Part shown: one piece after another, positions 6,818 to 10,712 of the stretch
Layout of the letters: the number at the start of each line of letters is the position of its first letter
Position numbering within the stretch: the first letter of the stretch is position 1
Source of the DNA: a bacterium
Lineage (GTDB): Bacteria > Oederibacteriota > Muellerivitia > Muellerivitales > Muellerivitaceae
DNA: 10,712 nt
NCBI GenBank assembly: GCA_025980505.1
Contig: JAICXI010000019.1
Coordinates: 1 to 10,712 of the forward strand
Reading direction: 5' to 3'
The notes under the pieces: model-generated
Told to the model about the DNA's origin: nothing
The model's input: only the letters and a program-made list of their open reading frames with translations
The model's database searches: none
Translations under genes and position numbers: made by a program

Positions 6818-9376
6818 TTAAAAGAGGAACCACATACGGCTGTAGTACTGGTTACCCGAATAGTTGTTGTTCGGCACGTAAGCGTCGGTGTAGTCGATGT
6901 GCTTGTAGCGGAACTCCATCTTGCCGCCTCCCCAGGGGATGTCCCAAGCCAGCCCCAAACCGTAAACGTTGGTGCGGTAGTCGATCAGGGGGTAGGTGTA
7001 TTTGGAATTCCACGTCTCGACGCCGATATCGGCCATGAGGTCCACGTTCTTGGCCACGTTCACCATCAAGGCGCCGTCGAATACCAGCTGCTGGAAAAGG
7101 TCCGGGATGTTTTGCAGGTTCACGGTCTGGCCGGGGGTGCTGGTGGCCACGTTGGCCAAGGCGGGGTTCGTGGAAACGCCCGAAACCTGGTTGTCCGTCA
7201 TGTAAAAGGAACCGTCCACGGGGGAAGGCAGGTTGAACCACTTGTCCAGCTTCAACTTCGTGGTCAGGGTGATGTAGTTGTAGGCCTTCAAGTTGTCCAA
7301 ATTGACGTATTGGTTCAAACCGCCGCTGGTCACGATCTGGCCGCTCGCGTTGTAGACGGGATAGATAAGGGGAATGCGCTGCGAACTCAACCGGAACTGG
7401 TACCGCAAATTGTCGGCGTTGTTTCCGCCGCTGGAATCGCCGTCGTTGCGGATGGCTTCGATGTTGTTGCTAAAGGCCTGCCGCAAGGGGTTCTCCGGAG
7501 AGCTGTAGCCGCCCCAGAGGTTCTGCCCCCACATGCCTTCGTCGTCGGGATAGTAAAAGCTCAATTCATTGAAGGGCTCGATCGTGTAATAACCCAAGAT
7601 GTTCTGCTCGGAAACGAACTCCTTCTTCTGGGCCACGTCGAGGTTGATGATGAAGGTATCGAGGAAGCTCGGCCAGCTTTTCATCCAGTCCTGCTTGCGG
7701 CCGTTCCACCCCAGGTTCACCCGCCAGCCGTAGCGGTCGCTCACCAGGTTGTCCACCTCGCCGATGCCGCCGTAGACGTCGCTGAAATCGCTGGCGTTAA
7801 AGCTCATGCCGTATTGGTTGAAATGAACGCCCGACATCATGACCTTGCTTTGGAAATTGGCATAACTGTCGCTGATGGCGAAGCCGTAAAGGGTAAGGGG
7901 ATAAAAGGAAAGGGAAGCCTGACCCGCTCCCCCCTCCAGGGGCTTGGGATCGGTAAAAACAACATCGGAGGCATTTATCCATTCACCCGTAAAGAGGTGG
8001 GAGAAGCCGCCTTCGATATCAAAGAAGACGGGATTCAGGCTCAGGGCCACTTCAGCGGAGTAAGCCTTCATGTCGACCTGGGGGACCTGGTTAACCCCAA
8101 ACTGGTCGTTCACCCATTGGGTGGAAATGGAGGTGTGAAGCGCCGTACTAAAAGGTTCGTCGATCTTAAGGGCTTCTTCCCACCGCTGGGTCTGGCTGGG
8201 ACTGGTGCCCATGCGGCCCACCAAGAAGTGGACCCGCGTGTCCCCCAGGCCCGGCAGGTCGTGCCCGACCGCGTACATTCCGTCGAATACCCGGTCGCTG
8301 GTGGACTGGACGTTGCCGCCGTTCAAGGAATAAGTGGAAACGAACCCCACGCTGTTCATGTAGTCATCCCAGTTCTTGGCGTCCTTGTCCGTGGAAAAGC
8401 TCTTGATGTCGAAGGGATCCTCAAACCGCTTGAGGGCCGAGGGGGCCACGCCGCGGGTGAAGTCCCCCAGCGTCGTATCGGGCTGGTAGGCTTCCACGGC
8501 GAAGGTGGTGTCCCACTTGCCCAGGTCGCCGTAGAGGTTGAGGGTCAGGCTGGGCGAACCGACGTAAACCGAGGCCGGCGAAGCCGCCGCGCCCGTGCCC
8601 GAAGACGCGGAAAAATTGGAGTAAGGCACCACGGCGCCGACGCCCGTGGAAAAGGCGCCCTTGCCGCCCAGGTCGGTCCACATGCCCACCCAGACTTCCT
8701 GGACCAGCCGGGTGGCGTTGGTTTGCATGCTGCCGCCGCCGGAAACGGGCCCCGAAATGTTCATTTGCTCGAAGCGGGTGTTGGTATTGGTGTTGAAATT
8801 GGGGGCGCCGGAGGACTTATTGGCCTTGTTCTTCACCGCTTCCACCTCGTCCTGCAAGGTCTTGAGGTTTTCCAGTTCTTTTTCCTGCTGTTGGATGCGG
8901 CTGTCGTCCAGGGCCAGGCGGCCGCGCAGGAAGGAAGACTCGGCATGGAGCTGTTTCAAGAGGTCGTCGATTTCTTTCTTAACGGCGTCCGTGGACACCG
9001 GGGGCGGAAGGGTCACCGGTGGGGCGGTGAAAGGGACCGGGGTGGCGGTCGGCAGGGCCGGCGCTTCCACCGCGGGCGGGAGCGAAACCTGCGGCGTGGG
9101 CGTGGGGATGTTCAGTTGGGGTTGGGAGATGCGGGCCTTGGCCTTCTCGGTATAAAAGGCCAGTTCCAGGCGGGTGACGATTTTCCCCTGGTCCAACACC
9201 TGCTTGTCCAGGGGGTCCAACAGGCCGTAGTCGCCCAACTTCTTCACCCGTTGGTAAAGGGGCTGGTCCGGGGTTAACTCCTCATAAGGATCGGCGTGAA
9301 GCCAAGGCGCCCCCAGGCCCAGAACAAAAGCCAAAAGGCACCCACACTTGATAAGGATTTCAGGCCTTAATTTCAA
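6818..9376 (-). CDS. Barrel A: SLH-like, coiled-coil, outer-membrane beta-barrel protein with TTG start
   Basis: An 852-residue outer-membrane protein, the largest of the three. Order: signal peptide 1-28 (WLHA then D29); SLH-like module about 37-83, with YGLLDP then IVTRLELAFYTEKA; Pro/Thr/Val-rich linker about 84-129; a strong charged coiled coil about 130-187 (heptads around EKELENLKTLQDEVEAVK); an Asn/Thr-rich stretch; then a barrel from about 200 ending MWFLF. It shares architecture with barrels B and C but lacks their GDFY..YTPLTLWN and STPNRQG motifs, so it is a more distant relative. Outer membrane to peptidoglycan tethering and a pore function are inferred from the family plan. The start is a TTG with GAGG 6 bases upstream, across a run of eight T. 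No ATG could replace it without losing the signal peptide. It lies 70 bases downstream of lipoprotein 1. Confidence 0.88.
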   Translation of the reverse strand: MKLRPEILIKCGCLLAFVLGLGAPWLHADPYEELTPDQPLYQRVKKLGDYGLLDPLDKQVLDQGKIVTRLELAFYTEKAKARISQPQLNIPTPTPQVSLPPAVEAPALPTATPVPFTAPPVTLPPPVSTDAVKKEIDDLLKQLHAESSFLRGRLALDDSRIQQQEKELENLKTLQDEVEAVKNKANKSSGAPNFNTNTNTRFEQMNISGPVSGGGSMQTNATRLVQEVWVGMWTDLGGKGAFSTGVGAVVPYSNFSASSGTGAAASPASVYVGSPSLTLNLYGDLGKWDTTFAVEAYQPDTTLGDFTRGVAPSALKRFEDPFDIKSFSTDKDAKNWDDYMNSVGFVSTYSLNGGNVQSTSDRVFDGMYAVGHDLPGLGDTRVHFLVGRMGTSPSQTQRWEEALKIDEPFSTALHTSISTQWVNDQFGVNQVPQVDMKAYSAEVALSLNPVFFDIEGGFSHLFTGEWINASDVVFTDPKPLEGGAGQASLSFYPLTLYGFAISDSYANFQSKVMMSGVHFNQYGMSFNASDFSDVYGGIGEVDNLVSDRYGWRVNLGWNGRKQDWMKSWPSFLDTFIINLDVAQKKEFVSEQNILGYYTIEPFNELSFYYPDDEGMWGQNLWGGYSSPENPLRQAFSNNIEAIRNDGDSSGGNNADNLRYQFRLSSQRIPLIYPVYNASGQIVTSGGLNQYVNLDNLKAYNYITLTTKLKLDKWFNLPSPVDGSFYMTDNQVSGVSTNPALANVATSTPGQTVNLQNIPDLFQQLVFDGALMVNVAKNVDLMADIGVETWNSKYTYPLIDYRTNVYGLGLAWDIPWGGGKMEFRYKHIDYTDAYVPNNNYSGNQYYSRMWFLF

Positions 9377-9386
9377 AAAAAACCTC
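9375..9386 (-). promoter_or_regulatory. Barrel A ribosome binding site with T8 tract between it and the TTG start
   Basis: On the minus strand GAGG (9386-9383) is followed by eight T, the last two of which belong to the TTG start codon (9376-9374). The 6-base spacing is workable. A homopolymer of this length is prone to slippage, and each slip would change the spacing between binding site and start. Confidence 0.55.
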
Positions 9387-9446
9387 GGACACGATTTTCA
9401 AGAATAAAACCGCCGCGTCTTGGGAACGGCCAACCGGCCGCCCGTT

Positions 9447-10217
9447 TTAAAAGAACTCGACCTCGTCCACCCAATAATCGATGTTGTAGGTTCCCGCCAT
9501 GTTGTTGGCGCTGTGGGTCCAACCCAGGTTGATGAGCTCGGCCAGATGGTCCGTGAAGTCCGGCGGAGCCACCGGCCCGCCCCATCCTTCCCGCTTGATG
9601 TCCGAGAAAGGAAGCACTTTTTTCACCCAATCGCTGGTAGGGGCCAAATCCGCCCCGAAGTTGTCGTAACATCCAGTGGAGCAGGTGCCCCCCTGGTCCC
9701 CCGGCAAGGTGGGAGCCGTGCCGATCCCGAAGCGGCGCTTGAGGGCCTGGTCGTCGGGGGGACAGTTGTAATAAAACTGGATACCGGTGAAGTTGCTGGC
9801 GTCGAAATAACCGTGGTCCTTCAACTTGCACTGTACTTGGAATCCCGGATAACTCTTGTCGCCCTTATCGGTGAGTTTCCCAAAAACATGAATGGCCTTG
9901 GGAGTACCGTTGGCGCCTCCGTCAACGATGAAAGCCGAATTGATGTCGCCCCCGCCCCCGGAAGAAAGGGCCATCCAGAGGCCCCCGCCGCCGCCGTAAA
10001 GTTTAGGGTCCACATTTTTGGAGCCGTCGTCAAAATTGCCGACGACGCATTGGTCTTTGGGAATGTTAACTTTCGGCTTGTTGGCTTGGGGATTTTGAAG
10101 TCCATCCGCCAAGGAGGCGGTTTTGGCGCCCTCGTTGAGGAAGACCGCGCCACAGCCGGCCAGGAAGGAAATTCCAACGGCGGCTAAGAGAAGAGAAGAA
10201 ACCCGCATCGAGGCCAT
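9447..10217 (-). CDS. Lipoprotein 1: jelly-roll/CBM-like domain lipoprotein, first gene of the operon
   Basis: A 256-residue exported lipoprotein, function not established. The signal sequence ends in the canonical lipobox LAGC with the lipidated cysteine at 22, then a hydrophilic linker to about residue 55. One domain follows: it opens CVVGNFDDGS (57-66), contains FTGIQFYYN followed by PPDDQ and a TCSTGCYDNF segment, and ends IDYWVDEVEFF. The FDDG opening and last-strand W-V-D-E-V motif fit a carbohydrate-binding-like jelly roll; ligand unknown. Closest in the window to lipoprotein 2 (shared CYDNF, a Cys before the FD/E-x-G, TDKGDKSYPG versus TDQGTSTYPA). The frame stays open up to 10388, but GAAGGGG (10229-10223) lies 5 bases before the ATG at 10217 and only this start gives a signal sequence at the N-terminus. 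It leads the operon. Confidence 0.87.
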   Translation of the reverse strand: MASMRVSSLLLAAVGISFLAGCGAVFLNEGAKTASLADGLQNPQANKPKVNIPKDQCVVGNFDDGSKNVDPKLYGGGGGLWMALSSGGGGDINSAFIVDGGANGTPKAIHVFGKLTDKGDKSYPGFQVQCKLKDHGYFDASNFTGIQFYYNCPPDDQALKRRFGIGTAPTLPGDQGGTCSTGCYDNFGADLAPTSDWVKKVLPFSDIKREGWGGPVAPPDFTDHLAELINLGWTHSANNMAGTYNIDYWVDEVEFF

Positions 10218-10284
10218 GCTTACCCCTTCAAGAATTTTAAGGCTTCCTTCACCCCATGGTTTAAAAGAAACTTTGGAGTCCGAT

Positions 10285-10302
10285 GCATTGAGGCGGCATT
10301 GA
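10285..10302 (-). repeat. Direct repeat of a 7-base word, 11-base period, in the operon leader
   Basis: TCAATGC occurs twice on the minus strand (10302-10296 and 10291-10285) with an 11-base period, about one helical turn. A partial third copy (TCAAT) lies just upstream at 10307-10303. It falls between the candidate promoter and the lipoprotein 1 start, so it could be a regulator or RNA-binding site. It may also be chance. Confidence 0.3.
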
Positions 10303-10329
10303 ATTGAAGTCTTGTGGCGAAGCGTCGGT

Positions 10330-10358
10330 ATTTTACTAAAAAGTAACGGAAAGCAGAA
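10330..10358 (-). promoter_or_regulatory. Weak candidate promoter for the operon, with an overlapping dyad
   Basis: The -10-like TAAAAT (10335-10330) on the minus strand is the best candidate ahead of lipoprotein 1. The region 17 bases further up (TTCTGC, 10358-10353) is a poor -35. A perfect 5-bp dyad, TTACT-N4-AGTAA (10333-10346), overlaps the -10 box, as an operator might. Transcription would start near 10323, leaving a leader of about 105 bases. An activator-dependent promoter or a different sigma factor is possible. Confidence 0.3.
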
Positions 10359-10367
10359 ATGATTTTG

Positions 10368-10395
10368 AAAAAAAGTACCCGGCTTCAAAAGCCGG
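10368..10395 (-). terminator. Probable intrinsic terminator upstream of the operon
   Basis: CCGGCT (10379-10384) pairs perfectly with AGCCGG (10390-10395) around a 5-base loop. On the minus strand the hairpin is followed by GTAC and then seven T (10374-10368). The stem is short and the T run is set 4 bases away, so it is weaker than the terminator at 519-546. It would end a leftward transcript from beyond or within the right end of the window and insulate the operon. Confidence 0.55.
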
Positions 10396-10712
10396 AGGGG
10401 AGATGTGGTTCTAAAAAAGCTTCTTTAGAAGGACTGGATCGTTAAACGGTGAAAAGGCCGGGAAGGAAAAGCGCTTTAACCCCTGGTTTAACAAGATCCT
10501 TTCATGAACCTCCTTGGGTAATGGTCATAGTGCCCATCGCCGGGGATACCCTATGAGGAAAATCATATATATAGGGAACCTCTAAAAATTGCTGTTTGAG
10601 GCTTTCCTGATTCTTATGAACAGCCGAAGCGGCCTCTAAAGCTTAGGTGAAGTTGAAATTTTGTCTTCCCCTCACTCTCCTTCACCCTTCTAAACCTCGT
10701 TGCGCCTTCAAA
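10396..10712. other. Gene-poor intergenic stretch at the right edge
   Basis: No convincing coding region on either strand: open stretches are under about 40 codons and none combines a good ribosome binding site with a usable start. It holds an interrupted inverted repeat (10436-10499), short competing hairpins near 10516-10555, and an AT-rich TATATATA tract around 10565-10573. On the minus strand a 32-codon open stretch enters from the window edge and stops near 10614; it could be the tail of a gene lying beyond 10712, but nothing in it is recognisable. It could also be an untranslated 3' region or a structured RNA ending at the terminator at 10368-10395. Confidence 0.5.
10436..10499. repeat. 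Interrupted inverted repeat, 12 paired bases
   Basis: GGATC-GTTAAAC (10436-10447) is complementary to GTTTAAC-AA-GATCC (10486-10499), with a 2-base bulge, so twelve bases pair across a 38-base centre. The centre contains the palindrome AAAGCGCTTT (10468-10477). Transcribed leftward it would form a long stem about 40 bases before the terminator hairpin. Function unknown. Confidence 0.5.

Noticed and set aside
2239..9277. Very long open frames on the plus strand (2239-4362, 5306-6493, 6899-9277)
   Set aside because: They lie exactly antisense to the three barrel genes. Their predicted proteins are rich in Val, Gly, His and Arg without domains or signal sequences, as expected for the mirror frame of GC-rich genes.
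9377..9446. Hairpin CGGCC-GGTT-GGCCG between lipoprotein 1 and barrel A as a terminator
   Set aside because: The stem is five bases and no T run follows directly. At most it could lower read-through or protect the mRNA end.
10218..10388. 57-residue N-terminal extension of lipoprotein 1
   Set aside because: It would bury the lipoprotein signal sequence inside the protein, and the ATG at 10217 has a strong ribosome binding site.
10411..10494. Small 27-codon minus-strand frame with TTG start ending just before the terminator
   Set aside because: The AGGA lies only 2 bases before the TTG, the product has no recognisable feature, and it coincides with the inverted repeat; coding is not supported.
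10483..10520. AAGGAGG followed by ATG and a 5-codon frame on the minus strand near 10504
   Set aside because: The spacing is only 3 bases and the frame stops after five codons; it is either chance or a leader that cannot be supported alone.
1..10712. tRNA, rRNA, CRISPR array, insertion sequence or prophage
   Set aside because: I found no cloverleaf, no rRNA-like stretch, no regularly spaced repeats, no transposase and no integrase-like reading frame on either strand.

Overview
The window comes from a diderm (outer-membrane) bacterium with moderately high G+C. Three large secreted proteins end in the terminal-phenylalanine signal of BAM-assembled outer-membrane barrels, and three lipoproteins carry secretion signals. 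I cannot place the phylum from sequence alone. The combination of cell-wall-binding (SLH-like) domain, coiled coil and barrel is known from deep-branching diderms such as Thermotogae, Deinococcota, Negativicutes and Cyanobacteria, so an uncultured lineage with that envelope plan is a reasonable guess.

Layout: every supported gene is on the minus strand, so the cluster is read from right to left. From 10712 to 10396 I find no convincing gene, only inverted repeats, followed by a likely terminator (10368-10395). A leader of about 150 bases holds a weak candidate promoter, a dyad and a short direct repeat. The main block is six genes: lipoprotein 1 (10217-9447), barrel A (9376-6818), barrel B (6799-4562), barrel C (4578-2206), lipoprotein 2 (2222-1389) and lipoprotein 3 (1343-561). 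A strong intrinsic terminator (519-546) closes it. Gaps are 70, 18, -17, -17 and 45 bases, so this reads as one operon. Past the terminator is a separate promoter (454-481), then the 5' end of lepA (elongation factor 4, TTG start at 323), which runs off the left edge.

How the genes may work together: the barrels each have a signal peptide, one SLH-like module, a Pro/Ser/Thr-rich linker, a coiled coil and a C-terminal barrel. This is the plan of OmpM, Omp-alpha, SlpA and SomA proteins, which tie the outer membrane to peptidoglycan and often act as porins. The three lipoproteins are related to each other and look like single jelly-roll (carbohydrate-binding-module-like) domains on a lipid anchor. 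The operon therefore looks like an envelope module of three wall-tethered barrels with three lipoprotein partners. A role in glycan binding or uptake, or in outer-membrane stability, is inference. The most striking detail is that two successive junctions use the same 17-base overlap, in which the next gene's ATG sits inside the codons for the barrel's C-terminal Tyr-Glu-x-x-Phe signal.
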